From Pseudomonadota bacterium (GTDB lineage: Bacteria; Bdellovibrionota_C; UBA2361; OMII01): a stretch of 15,558 nt of DNA. The position numbers and the translations under genes are program-made. Shown here one piece after another: positions 1 through 6,789 of this stretch (positions are counted from its first letter, which is position 1; each line of letters begins with the position of its first letter). A model generated the notes under the pieces. That model searched no databases and was not told the origin of the DNA. It was given only the letters and a program-made list of their open reading frames with translations. Where the stretch lies: contig JAIXPR010000297.1 in NCBI GenBank assembly GCA_027486155.1, forward strand, positions 1 to 15,558, written 5' to 3'.

Positions 1-1
1 C

Positions 2-487
2 AACGACCTCTCTGTAATAGCGGACTCTCTTCAAGCGCCCCTCGGCTGGTACAAGGATCCGGTCATCGGCCCAGTCCTCGTCACGAGCCTCGTGCGAGAC
101 TACACCGGGGCGCCCTCGCGGAGCCTGAAAGAAACGCCGGAGATATCCAGCTCGTTTCTCAAGCAACTTGAGGGGATCTTCGAGCACATCGCAGACAGAG
201 GAATCCTCTACAATCCCACACCTGCCAACATCCTCGTTCAGAGAACCTCTTCAACTGAGAGTCGCCCCGTGTTGATAGACTTCACCAACTACGGAAACTA
301 CCTCCACTACCCAGCCAAAGGGGTGGCGTATCTTTTCTCTCCATCTACTAAAGCTCGCCACATCGCGAAGTGGCTTGAAGCAACCCTCACCGTGGCGAGA
401 GGCAAAGTTGAGGGAGCGCACGCTCCGTCACTCGATGAGCTTACGCTCCCGCCACGTGAAATTACCCACTCATCAGAAAGATCGTAG
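2..487 (+). CDS. YrbL-like kinase-fold protein, 5' end cut by window edge
   Basis: The frame is open from the first bases of the window, so this is the C-terminal part of a longer protein. A GTG at position 92 is in frame, but the sequence before it (ending VIGPVLVTSLV) reads like protein, so I do not take GTG as the start. The visible part resembles E. coli YrbL, a PhoP-regulated protein with a protein-kinase-like fold. It has a G-P-V-L-V-T strand, a helix ending in HIADRGILYNPTPANILV (equivalent to the kinase catalytic-loop region; YrbL has 'LKPQNIL' here), then PVLIDFTNYG where a kinase has its metal-binding DFG. The usual catalytic HRD is not obvious: the loop shows DRG then NPTPANIL. The role is unknown; YrbL itself is poorly characterised. 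The family call rests on memory of these motifs. A divergent aminoglycoside or lipopolysaccharide kinase-like protein is the alternative. Confidence 0.55.
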   Translation, partial: NDLSVIADSLQAPLGWYKDPVIGPVLVTSLVRDYTGAPSRSLKETPEISSSFLKQLEGIFEHIADRGILYNPTPANILVQRTSSTESRPVLIDFTNYGNYLHYPAKGVAYLFSPSTKARHIAKWLEATLTVARGKVEGAHAPSLDELTLPPREITHSSERS

Positions 488-816
488 TTACAGGGGCGCT
501 CCCTTTCACTCATCTAGGCAATCAGCGATTACGGTGTGAGGGCCGGGTTGTTTCGAACCCATCCCCCCAGCCATCAACACTGGTACAGGGCAACTATATT
601 GGGGGGGAGGGGGGTGAAGTTGGCCGAGGAGATGAGACACCTCAAGGTCATCGCCAACTAACAATTTCTCGTAGAAATGAGAGCTTAGATATCATTCATG
701 CCAGGACGAATCCGCGAGGCCAACTTCAGTGCGTGTTCATAGGCTTGGAGCACACGCTCTCTGGTGTAATGAATACACCAGTTCGCTTACCAATCAAGGA
801 TGGCATGGGCAAAGGG
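488..816. other. gene-free stretch with left end of the transposase element
   Basis: No convincing gene is seen. The stretch holds the left inverted repeat of the candidate element (568-600), a run of seven Gs, an A and six Gs (601-614), an 11-base inverted repeat pair (615-625 and 718-728) and a small perfect hairpin with arms ATTTCT and AGAAAT around CGT (664-678). Seen from the transposase gene this is its downstream flank. The hairpin is not followed by a T-run in that direction, so I do not call it a terminator. Confidence 0.5.
568..600 (+). repeat. left inverted repeat flanking the transposase gene
   Basis: Begins CAGCC, contains CTGGTACAG at 580-588 and ends in an AT-rich tail before the G-run. 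It matches the reverse complement of 1833-1865 at 27 of 33 positions. The mismatches fall at 573, 577, 579, 590, 596 and 598. Confidence 0.6.
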
Positions 817-1785
817 TCAGAACGCGTTACATAACCGCGGAATCGGCGGCTTAAAACATTCTGCAGGCCACGGGACATCTTTGTACCCTTGCCGCATAAG
901 GCGGTAACATTCAGCACATCGGTGAATGAACGCTCGAAAGGTCTCTAAAAACGCCATGCGGATCTCCTTGCATGAAGCGTACATGAAGACCTTTCTCTCT
1001 TTCTTTTTAGGTATATGTCTGTCATCGACCATGAAACCCTCAATACGGCGTGAGGGATCTTTCTTTGGCGCTAGGCGTGCCTCCTCTTGCCGCACTTGTG
1101 CGATGATTCTCTGCCGAATCTTCTCGACCTCTATGGGGTCTACGATATTGAAAGCCTCAAGCCACTTCAGGGGCATAACACGGATTGTATTTCTATCTCT
1201 TGCGGAAGCTTTCTCTTGAATGAATTGAATGAGGTCTCGCTCTTCAGAGAGTCCGGGATTCTCTTGAGAGAGCGGTGTAATGTCGGTTGCAAGGATCCAG
1301 GGAACCTCCTTTTCAACCATAGCGTTCACATCAGCGGGAGCAGAGACAAACTCCCTCCAGGTGTTACATCCCGTGTACTCATCGATAGAGCGAACAAGTC
1401 CCGCTCGAACGGGATTGAGGTACGTGTAGACACAGCGAGCAATTGCAGCCTCTAGATCGAGGACCTCCCCAATAGTAGTTCTGGTGTCCCAGAGACGAAG
1501 GTGTGGAAGATTAAGAAGGCGCTTAAGGAAATCGGTAAGTCGCTTCTTAAGACGCTCATGGAAGTGGGTGAGAGCCGAGCAGTCTAAGGAAAAGAGCTGC
1601 ATGTGCACATGGTTACTCATCCAGACGTACCCACACAAAATCACAGCCTCAGATCGAAGAAGCCTCCCCATCACGCTCTCAATCAGAAGCGCTGTCAGCG
1701 CGCGTGCGGGGAGAGGTAGTCCCTGAAGGGACCGAAAGCACAAATCGTACATCCTTTTACTTCGGAGCATTCTTCGTCTACGCAT
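817..1785 (-). CDS. Y1 (HUH) transposase, IS200/REP-associated (RAYT-like) family
   Basis: A 322-residue single-strand DNA transposase of the Y1 superfamily. The HUH metal-binding motif is in WMSNHVHM (His59 and His61). The nucleophile is expected in VYTYLNPVRAGLV, where the family usually reads Y-x-x-LNPVRAG, so Tyr120 is the likely catalytic residue, with Tyr122 just after it. Known relatives nick and rejoin single strands at hairpin-marked ends, and REP-associated members mobilise short palindromes. The Y1 domain appears to end near residue 150. About 170 further residues, rich in Arg, Lys and Glu, form a C-terminal extension I do not recognise. The ATG at 1785 has no strong Shine-Dalgarno. 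Both catalytic motifs are intact, so the gene is probably functional or only recently inactive. Inverted repeats at 568-600 and 1833-1865 flank it. Family assignment is firm; subgroup is uncertain. Confidence 0.85.
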   Translation of the reverse strand: MRRRRMLRSKRMYDLCFRSLQGLPLPARALTALLIESVMGRLLRSEAVILCGYVWMSNHVHMQLFSLDCSALTHFHERLKKRLTDFLKRLLNLPHLRLWDTRTTIGEVLDLEAAIARCVYTYLNPVRAGLVRSIDEYTGCNTWREFVSAPADVNAMVEKEVPWILATDITPLSQENPGLSEERDLIQFIQEKASARDRNTIRVMPLKWLEAFNIVDPIEVEKIRQRIIAQVRQEEARLAPKKDPSRRIEGFMVDDRHIPKKKERKVFMYASCKEIRMAFLETFRAFIHRCAECYRLMRQGYKDVPWPAECFKPPIPRLCNAF

Positions 1786-1832
1786 GACAACTCATACATC
1801 GCGGGTACACCGCTAGAGTTGTGTCGATTTCG

Positions 1833-1865
1833 AAAAAAGTTGGCCTGTACCAGAGATGAGGGCTG
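1833..1865 (-). repeat. right inverted repeat flanking the transposase gene
   Basis: Read on the minus strand it begins CAGCC, contains CTGGTACAGGCCAAC and ends in a T-run (six As, 1833-1838, on the plus strand). It pairs with 568-600. It lies 48 bases upstream of the transposase start codon, so it may also overlap the gene's promoter. Just outside, at 1855-1874, the decamer GATGAGGGCT occurs twice in tandem. Confidence 0.6.
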
Positions 1866-2024
1866 ATGAGGGCTGCTGATGGCATGAGAAGACAGGGGAA
1901 TCGGCCACGCCGCCGCAATCAAATCAGCTGGTTACACACCGAGAGGGCCGGAATCGGAGAGGTATCAGATAAAAGAGGTCCGTGGTCTTGGATACCAACC
2001 AGCAATAAGTAAGCATATCAGGGC

Positions 2025-2948
2025 ATGACACCCGAATCCTCCAATCACGTTGCAACGCACGGATCGGTGCCGGACCCCAAACAGGAGTCTATCGGCCCAG
2101 ATCTGGAGGTACGGATCGCCCGCGAACTACGCTCGCTGCTTACGACCGAATCGCGGGACCCCGATGACAACGCGGTAGCGCTTGGAGCTCGCTCCCTCTC
2201 CGATATCTTCGCTCAAACAATCACGACTCCATCTATCTCACTAGACGAAGCGCGTGCTGTTAAAAGTATCGAGGTAGGAGGATTTACCGCGTGGCCGATC
2301 TTTATCACCTACGCTGGAGGGCATCGAGACCCGTACGCGCCGGTCTACAACCACGCTCAGATTGAGGAGCGGCTTCGTGAGTTCTACGCGTCGAATTCAT
2401 CAAAGATTCGTGGAGCGATCGGCGAAGCGATTCGAAATGTTGGGCAGCACGGGCATGACTGTCACGCGATTGGACACGAACGGTGCTTCTTTGCTCCCGC
2501 AGCTCTCTTCGTCAAGGAGCTACCTCTCGGAAGCGAACCCACGAGCCGTGTTCTCATCGCGGTTGTCGCGGATGAGGGAGGCGGCATCTCCGATCCCGAG
2601 CGTTCGATGCTCAATGGCGTTGGCAGCATGGCAGGTGTAGATTCAGTCGGTATGGGCTACGAGATGGAGGGTGCCCTTCTCTACCTTGTAAAATCAACCA
2701 AGGGTGAGTGGAGCCTCTTCGATGGAGCGCGGCAGATCAACCCCGACAAATACGACAAGGCAAACGGCTTCAAACGAAGGAGCATTGGAGAGAACGAGAA
2801 GATCGAGCGCGTGGCGCTACTGGATCTCGAGGCCCCTCCCAAGGGATGTCAAAAAATAATGTTCTTCGCGCATCCGAGCGCTACCAGTGAAGAGGTCCGA
2901 GATATTCACGAGCGGCTTTTAGGGTCTCTGAAAGCTCTGAGTCGCTAG
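2025..2948 (+). CDS. protein with GHKL (histidine-kinase-like) ATPase domain
   Basis: A 307-residue soluble protein. The C-terminal half carries the ATP-binding motifs of the GHKL fold. The N-box is E134-AIRN-VGQHG (Glu134, Asn138). The G1 box is ADEGGGI (Asp183 to Gly187). The G2 box is SVGMGYEME, which resembles the S-G-M-G-F stretch of SpoIIAB/RsbW anti-sigma kinases. There is no H-box or dimerisation helix, no transmembrane segment and no receiver domain, so it is not a complete sensor kinase. The N-terminal 120 residues are not recognised. A stop codon at 2010-2012 limits the start to the ATG at 2025 or a later codon, and the Shine-Dalgarno (AGGG) is poorly spaced. Likely role is ATP-dependent regulation or a serine kinase acting on a protein partner; no anti-anti-sigma gene is adjacent. 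The stop codon overlaps that of greB on the other strand. Confidence 0.7.
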   Translation: MTPESSNHVATHGSVPDPKQESIGPDLEVRIARELRSLLTTESRDPDDNAVALGARSLSDIFAQTITTPSISLDEARAVKSIEVGGFTAWPIFITYAGGHRDPYAPVYNHAQIEERLREFYASNSSKIRGAIGEAIRNVGQHGHDCHAIGHERCFFAPAALFVKELPLGSEPTSRVLIAVVADEGGGISDPERSMLNGVGSMAGVDSVGMGYEMEGALLYLVKSTKGEWSLFDGARQINPDKYDKANGFKRRSIGENEKIERVALLDLEAPPKGCQKIMFFAHPSATSEEVRDIHERLLGSLKALSR

Positions 2949-3499
2949 AGCAGCTCTTGATAGACCACTGACAACACCTCAACCTCCTGCTCTCCCTTTG
3001 GAGAGTGAAAGGTAACGTAGTCGCCAGCTTTCGCTTTAAGAAGTGCTTTCGCCAATGGGGACATCCAACTTATCCGCCCCCGATTCACGTCGACCTCGTC
3101 CACACCAACGATAGCGTAGGTCTTCTCACTGTCATCCTCAAGTCGAAGCGTAACGGTAGCACCGAATTGAACGTACTCTACGTTGATCGCGAGCGGATCA
3201 ACCACCTCGGCCGCCTCTAAACGCTTCGCGAGGAACCGCATCCGCTTGTCGATCTCTCGGAGCCGCTTCTTTCCGTAAAGATAGTCACCGTTCTCTGAGC
3301 GGTCGCCGTTACCAGCGGCCCACGACACCACCTTTGTTACCTCGGGTCGTTCCTCATACCGAAGCTTCTTGAGCTCAGCCCGTAATCGCTCAGCGCCAGC
3401 GGGCGTAATGTAGTTCTTTCCACCTGGCACGGATGCGTCTACGTCCCTATCAACTTCGGTGTTGTTCTCATCCCCGTCACGGGTGAATGCCTTGCTCAT
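2945..3499 (-). CDS. greB: transcription elongation factor GreB
   Basis: A 184-residue member of the GreA/GreB family. These factors enter the RNA polymerase secondary channel and stimulate cleavage of backtracked RNA. The coiled-coil start reads ITPAGAERLRAEL, then ERPEVTKVVSWAAGNGDRSENGDYLYGKKRLREID, a strongly GreB-like stretch given here in two parts: ERPEVTKVVSWAAGNGD and RSENGDYLYGKKRLREID. The acidic tip residues that hold the catalytic metal are Asp66 and Glu69 of GDRSEN. The FKBP-like C-terminal domain ends near residue 180 with the usual SPLAKALLKAKAGD motif. An acidic, probably flexible extension of about 29 residues precedes the conserved core. It is the last gene of the enoyl-CoA hydratase/mutase cluster, 26 bases after the mutase small subunit, and has no clear Shine-Dalgarno. 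It could also have its own promoter. Confidence 0.93.
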   Translation of the reverse strand: MSKAFTRDGDENNTEVDRDVDASVPGGKNYITPAGAERLRAELKKLRYEERPEVTKVVSWAAGNGDRSENGDYLYGKKRLREIDKRMRFLAKRLEAAEVVDPLAINVEYVQFGATVTLRLEDDSEKTYAIVGVDEVDVNRGRISWMSPLAKALLKAKAGDYVTFHSPKGEQEVEVLSVVYQELL

Positions 3500-3525
3500 G
3501 ATGCTACGTATGAAAACGGAGTGGT

Positions 3526-3933
3526 CTAGTCGACCGGAACGTTCGCCTTAATCCAGGCTACCACATCTTGCGTGTGCGTTCCGGGAATGAAGATCTCTTT
3601 CACGCCAACTTTCTTGAGCTCCACGATATCATCTTTAGGAACAATACCTCCACCGAACACAACGATGTCGGAGGAGTTCTCAGCCGCGAGCTTGTTAAGC
3701 AGCTCAGGAAAGAGGGTCATGTGCGCTCCCGAGAGGATGCTGAGCCCGATACAATCAACGTCCTCTTGAATAGCGGCTCGCACGATATGATCAACGGTTT
3801 GGTGGAGCCCCGTATAGATCACCTCGAAACCGGCGTCACGAAGCGCGCGCGCGATTACCTTCGCCCCCCGATCGTGCCCGTCGAGCCCTGCCTTCGCGAT
3901 AAGGATTCTGATAGGTCGTGATTGTGCCGTCAT
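3526..3933 (-). CDS. acyl-CoA mutase small subunit, B12-binding (isobutyryl-CoA mutase type or methylmalonyl-CoA mutase)
   Basis: A 135-residue cobalamin-binding subunit of a split adenosylcobalamin-dependent acyl-CoA mutase. The B12 signature is complete: DGHDRG at 18-23, with His20 as the expected lower cobalt ligand, the SIL motif at 65-67, and GGG at 94-96. The length matches IcmB-type subunits (about 136 residues) and excludes a fused mutase. Its ATG overlaps the stop of the large subunit gene by 4 bases (ATGA), the usual sign of translational coupling for stoichiometric subunits. The subunit itself does not determine the substrate; see the large subunit. GreB follows 26 bases downstream. 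Confidence 0.9.
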   Translation of the reverse strand: MTAQSRPIRILIAKAGLDGHDRGAKVIARALRDAGFEVIYTGLHQTVDHIVRAAIQEDVDCIGLSILSGAHMTLFPELLNKLAAENSSDIVVFGGGIVPKDDIVELKKVGVKEIFIPGTHTQDVVAWIKANVPVD

Positions 3934-5603
3934 AACATCCCTGGATCTGAATAGGTGCCAAAAACCTTTCGATAGATATCTGATACTTCCCCGAGGGTCA
4001 CACCTACGTCAACGGCATCGATGAGCACCGGAACCACATTTCGATTCTCAACACACGCCCGCTCGATCTCCTGCATGGACTGCTGCCACTTCGCCTCGTC
4101 GCGTTGAGCCCTAAACGCTTTAATCTTCTCAATCTGATTCTTCTCGGCTTCGAGGTCAATCTTGAGGGTTGGAATCTCTTGTTCCCCACCCTCTTGATAC
4201 TTATTGACACCCACGATGACCTGCTCTTGCGCGTCAACATCGAGCTGGAATTGATACGCGGCCTCAGAGATCTCTTTTTGCGGGAAACCCTCCTCAACTG
4301 CTCGAAGCATTCCACCGAGCGCGTCGATCTGCTTAATGTACTCCATCGCCTCGTGTTCGATCTCATTCGTGAGCCGCTCGATGTAATACGAGCCACCGAG
4401 AGGATCGATGACGTTCGTCACACCACTCTCTTCAGCGATAATTTGCTGCGTTCGAAGGGCAACCCGAACCGCATCCTCGGTTGGCAACGAGAGGGTTTCA
4501 TCCATGCTGTTGGTGTGAAGGGATTGAACCCCGCCTAAGACAGCAGCAAGCGCCTGCATCGCGACACGGGCCACGTTGTTGATCGGTTGTTGCGCCGTGA
4601 GGCTCACCCCCGCGGTCTGCGCATGCGTTCTCAGCTTACAAGATGCATCCAGCTTCGCGCCGTAACGCTCACGCATGAGCCGGGCCCACAGGCGTCGCCC
4701 AGCCCGAAACTTGGCGATCTCCTCGAAGAAGTCGTTATGAACATCGAAGAAGAATGAGAGCTGCGGCGCGAAGGTATCGACCGCCATACCTCGTCCGAGA
4801 CAGTGATCAACGTACGCCAAGCCATCCGCGATAGTGAACGCCAGCTCCTGCACCGCTGTCGACCCCGCCTCGCGTATATGATAGCCGCTGATACTAACCG
4901 GATTGAACTTCGGAGCGGAGGACGCGCAGAACTCAATAACGTCGCACACCAGCTTCACCGAGGGCTTCGGAGGGGAGATCCACTCCTTCTGCGCGATAAA
5001 CTCCTTGAGCATGTCATTTTGAATCGTACCGCCGACTTTATCAAAGGAGACGCCTCGCCGACGAGCAACCGCGAAGTAGAACGCGAAGGCGACCGTTGCG
5101 GTACAGTTGATCGTCATCGAGGTCGTAATCTTATCCTGTTCGATACCTTCGAAAAGGGTCTCCATGTCTTGTATCGTGGCGACACTAACCCCCTCTCGCC
5201 CTACCTCACCTAGTGAGCGGGGATGATCCGGGTCGTATCCCATCAAGCACGGCATATCGAAGGCGGTCGAGAGTCCAGTTTGCCCGTGCTCTAGGAGATA
5301 TTTGAATCGTTGATTGGTATCCTCTGGGCTTCCAAAGCCAGCGAACTGCCGCATCGTCCAGAGACGTCCACGGTACATCGAAGGTTGCACACCCCGCGTA
5401 AAGGGATATTCACCAGGATACCCGAGATCGGCATCGTACTTCACACCTCCACCGTTATCGGGGGTGACGATCTCAGGTTGCTTTCGAAAGCTAATCGAAT
5501 CGTAGGCGGCTTTGCGTTCCTTCTGAGAGGCGTAGCGTTGCGTGCGCCATTCTTCATACGAGGCGCTTTTTGAAAACGACGGTGCGCTGGGTTTCTTGCT
5601 CAT
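3930..5603 (-). CDS. acyl-CoA mutase large subunit, isobutyryl-CoA mutase-type active site
   Basis: A 557-residue catalytic TIM-barrel subunit of the methylmalonyl-CoA mutase superfamily, which moves a carbonyl-CoA group between adjacent carbons by a radical mechanism using adenosylcobalamin. Family motifs are plain: YPFTRG at 66-71, WTMRQFAGFG at 82-91, GQTGLSTAFDMP at 107-118, GTIQNDMLKEFIAQKEW at 192-208, GYHIREAG with His242, and LHTNSMDE at 362-369. Aligned from memory, the residues that distinguish isobutyryl-CoA mutase (Phe, Gln) from methylmalonyl-CoA mutase (Tyr, Arg) are Phe87 and Gln205. 2-Hydroxyisobutyryl-CoA mutase has Ile and an Asp in STDFD; here Ala114 occupies that Asp position. 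Length is close to IcmA (566). An automated annotation would probably say methylmalonyl-CoA mutase. The B12 subunit follows with a 4-base overlap. No MeaB-type chaperone gene is in the window. Confidence 0.9.
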   Translation of the reverse strand: MSKKPSAPSFSKSASYEEWRTQRYASQKERKAAYDSISFRKQPEIVTPDNGGGVKYDADLGYPGEYPFTRGVQPSMYRGRLWTMRQFAGFGSPEDTNQRFKYLLEHGQTGLSTAFDMPCLMGYDPDHPRSLGEVGREGVSVATIQDMETLFEGIEQDKITTSMTINCTATVAFAFYFAVARRRGVSFDKVGGTIQNDMLKEFIAQKEWISPPKPSVKLVCDVIEFCASSAPKFNPVSISGYHIREAGSTAVQELAFTIADGLAYVDHCLGRGMAVDTFAPQLSFFFDVHNDFFEEIAKFRAGRRLWARLMRERYGAKLDASCKLRTHAQTAGVSLTAQQPINNVARVAMQALAAVLGGVQSLHTNSMDETLSLPTEDAVRVALRTQQIIAEESGVTNVIDPLGGSYYIERLTNEIEHEAMEYIKQIDALGGMLRAVEEGFPQKEISEAAYQFQLDVDAQEQVIVGVNKYQEGGEQEIPTLKIDLEAEKNQIEKIKAFRAQRDEAKWQQSMQEIERACVENRNVVPVLIDAVDVGVTLGEVSDIYRKVFGTYSDPGML

Positions 5604-5617
5604 ACCTTCCGCAGAAC

Positions 5618-6778
5618 CTACTCTTTTAAAAGCTGAGTGGCTATCAAGATCCGCTGGATCTCGCTCGTCCCCTCGTAAATCTCCGTAATCTTGGCGTCTC
5701 GGAGATGTCGCTCAGCTGGATAATCGGTCACAAAGCCATAACCGCCATGAATCTGAATACCCTTATTGGCACAGTACATAGCAGTCTCAGAGGCCGAGAG
5801 CTTCGCCATGGCCGCCTGCCGCACGTAGCTCTTCTTTTGATCCTTGCGCTTGGCCGCCGCCAAGGTGAGGTATCGAGCGCTATCGATGCGACACACCATC
5901 TCAGCGAAGTAGTTTTGAATCGATTGATGCTCGCAGATCGGCTTGCCAAACGCCTTACGCTCCTGCGCGTATTTGAGGGCATCGTCCAAGGAGGCGCGCG
6001 CGATACCAACGGCCTGCGAGGCGACACCGATTCGTCCACCGTTGAGCGTCGTCATCGCCACTGTGAAACCTCGATTCTCGTCGTAGAGTACGGCGCTCTT
6101 CGGAAGACGTACGTTGTCATACGTGATGCTTGAGGTGGGAGATCCGCGAATTCCCATCTTATCCTCGTGCTTTCCACGAGAGATGCCAGGGAGGTTCATG
6201 TCATGCACAAAAGCGGTGATCGCTTTATTACCCTTTGAGGTGTCACGAGAGGCGAACACCACACAGACACCAGCTTCGGGAGCGTTCGTAATCCAATTCT
6301 TGGTGCCATTGAGGACGTATCCATCCGCATCCTCCCGATAGGTTGTGGTGATTGCGGCGGCGTCACTTCCGGTGCTCGGTTCGGAGAGCGCGAAGCATCC
6401 AAGGGCCTGACCAGAAGCCAGCCGGGGAAGGAAGTACTTTTTCTGCTCCTCGGTTCCGTAATCAAGGATCGGGGTCACACACAAAGACGTATGTGCGCTG
6501 ACGATAATTCCTGTTGAGGCGCACGCGGCGGAGAGCTCCTCAATAATCAACGCGTACGCGAGCGTTGAGAGCCCCGAGCCGCCGTATTCGGGCGGGATGA
6601 TTGAGCCCATCAGCCCCAACTCACCCATCTTAGGGATAAGCTCTTTCGGAAAGTAGTGCTCGCGATCGATCTTCGCCGCGAGGGGAGCGACATCTTTCTC
6701 CGCGAAGGCGTGCGCCGTATCGCAGGCGAAGTTCTCTTCCTCAGAGAGTTCAAAAGGAAAACTGTCACGCCACACCAT
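5618..6778 (-). CDS. acyl-CoA dehydrogenase, short-chain (butyryl-CoA) type
   Basis: A 386-residue flavoprotein that oxidises an acyl-CoA to a trans-2-enoyl-CoA and passes electrons to electron-transfer flavoprotein. It shows the usual helical N-domain, the FAD strand motif FALSEPSTGSDAA near 129-141, the middle barrel with KNWITNA, and the C-terminal signature RDAKITEIYEGTSEIQR, with catalytic base Glu369. That base position is typical of short-chain, butyryl and glutaryl-type enzymes. A strong Shine-Dalgarno (AAGGAG) sits 6 bases before the ATG, overlapping the end of the upstream hydratase gene; the two genes are 11 bases apart. The mutase gene follows 14 bases downstream. In this setting butyryl-CoA made by the mutase is the natural substrate, giving crotonyl-CoA for the hydratase. 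Substrate is inferred from context. Confidence 0.92.
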   Translation of the reverse strand: MVWRDSFPFELSEEENFACDTAHAFAEKDVAPLAAKIDREHYFPKELIPKMGELGLMGSIIPPEYGGSGLSTLAYALIIEELSAACASTGIIVSAHTSLCVTPILDYGTEEQKKYFLPRLASGQALGCFALSEPSTGSDAAAITTTYREDADGYVLNGTKNWITNAPEAGVCVVFASRDTSKGNKAITAFVHDMNLPGISRGKHEDKMGIRGSPTSSITYDNVRLPKSAVLYDENRGFTVAMTTLNGGRIGVASQAVGIARASLDDALKYAQERKAFGKPICEHQSIQNYFAEMVCRIDSARYLTLAAAKRKDQKKSYVRQAAMAKLSASETAMYCANKGIQIHGGYGFVTDYPAERHLRDAKITEIYEGTSEIQRILIATQLLKE

Positions 6779-6789
6779 ACAAAGCTCCT

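Larger units (their letters stand above)
568..1865 (-). mobile_element. candidate insertion element: Y1 transposase gene between inverted repeats
   Basis: A 1298-base segment bounded by inverted repeats at 568-600 and 1833-1865. They match at 27 of 33 positions by hand alignment, including the nine-base core CTGGTACAG. The only gene inside is a Y1 (HUH) transposase on the minus strand. Classical IS200/IS605 elements lack terminal inverted repeats, and RAYT genes are flanked by inverted REP palindromes. The repeats here do not fold into a good hairpin, so neither model fits cleanly. I see no target-site duplication immediately outside the repeats. The boundaries are inferred from the repeats alone. 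Confidence 0.45.

Noticed and set aside
541..570. GGGTTCGAAAC-like stretch on the minus strand, resembling a tRNA T-arm
   Set aside because: The 5 bp T-stem does not pair, and no acceptor, D or anticodon arms are found at the right distances.
538..1951. GAGGGCCGG at 538-546 and 1943-1951 as a target-site duplication of the element
   Set aside because: The two copies lie at different distances from the inverted repeats (22 and 77 bases), so they cannot be a duplication made at its ends.
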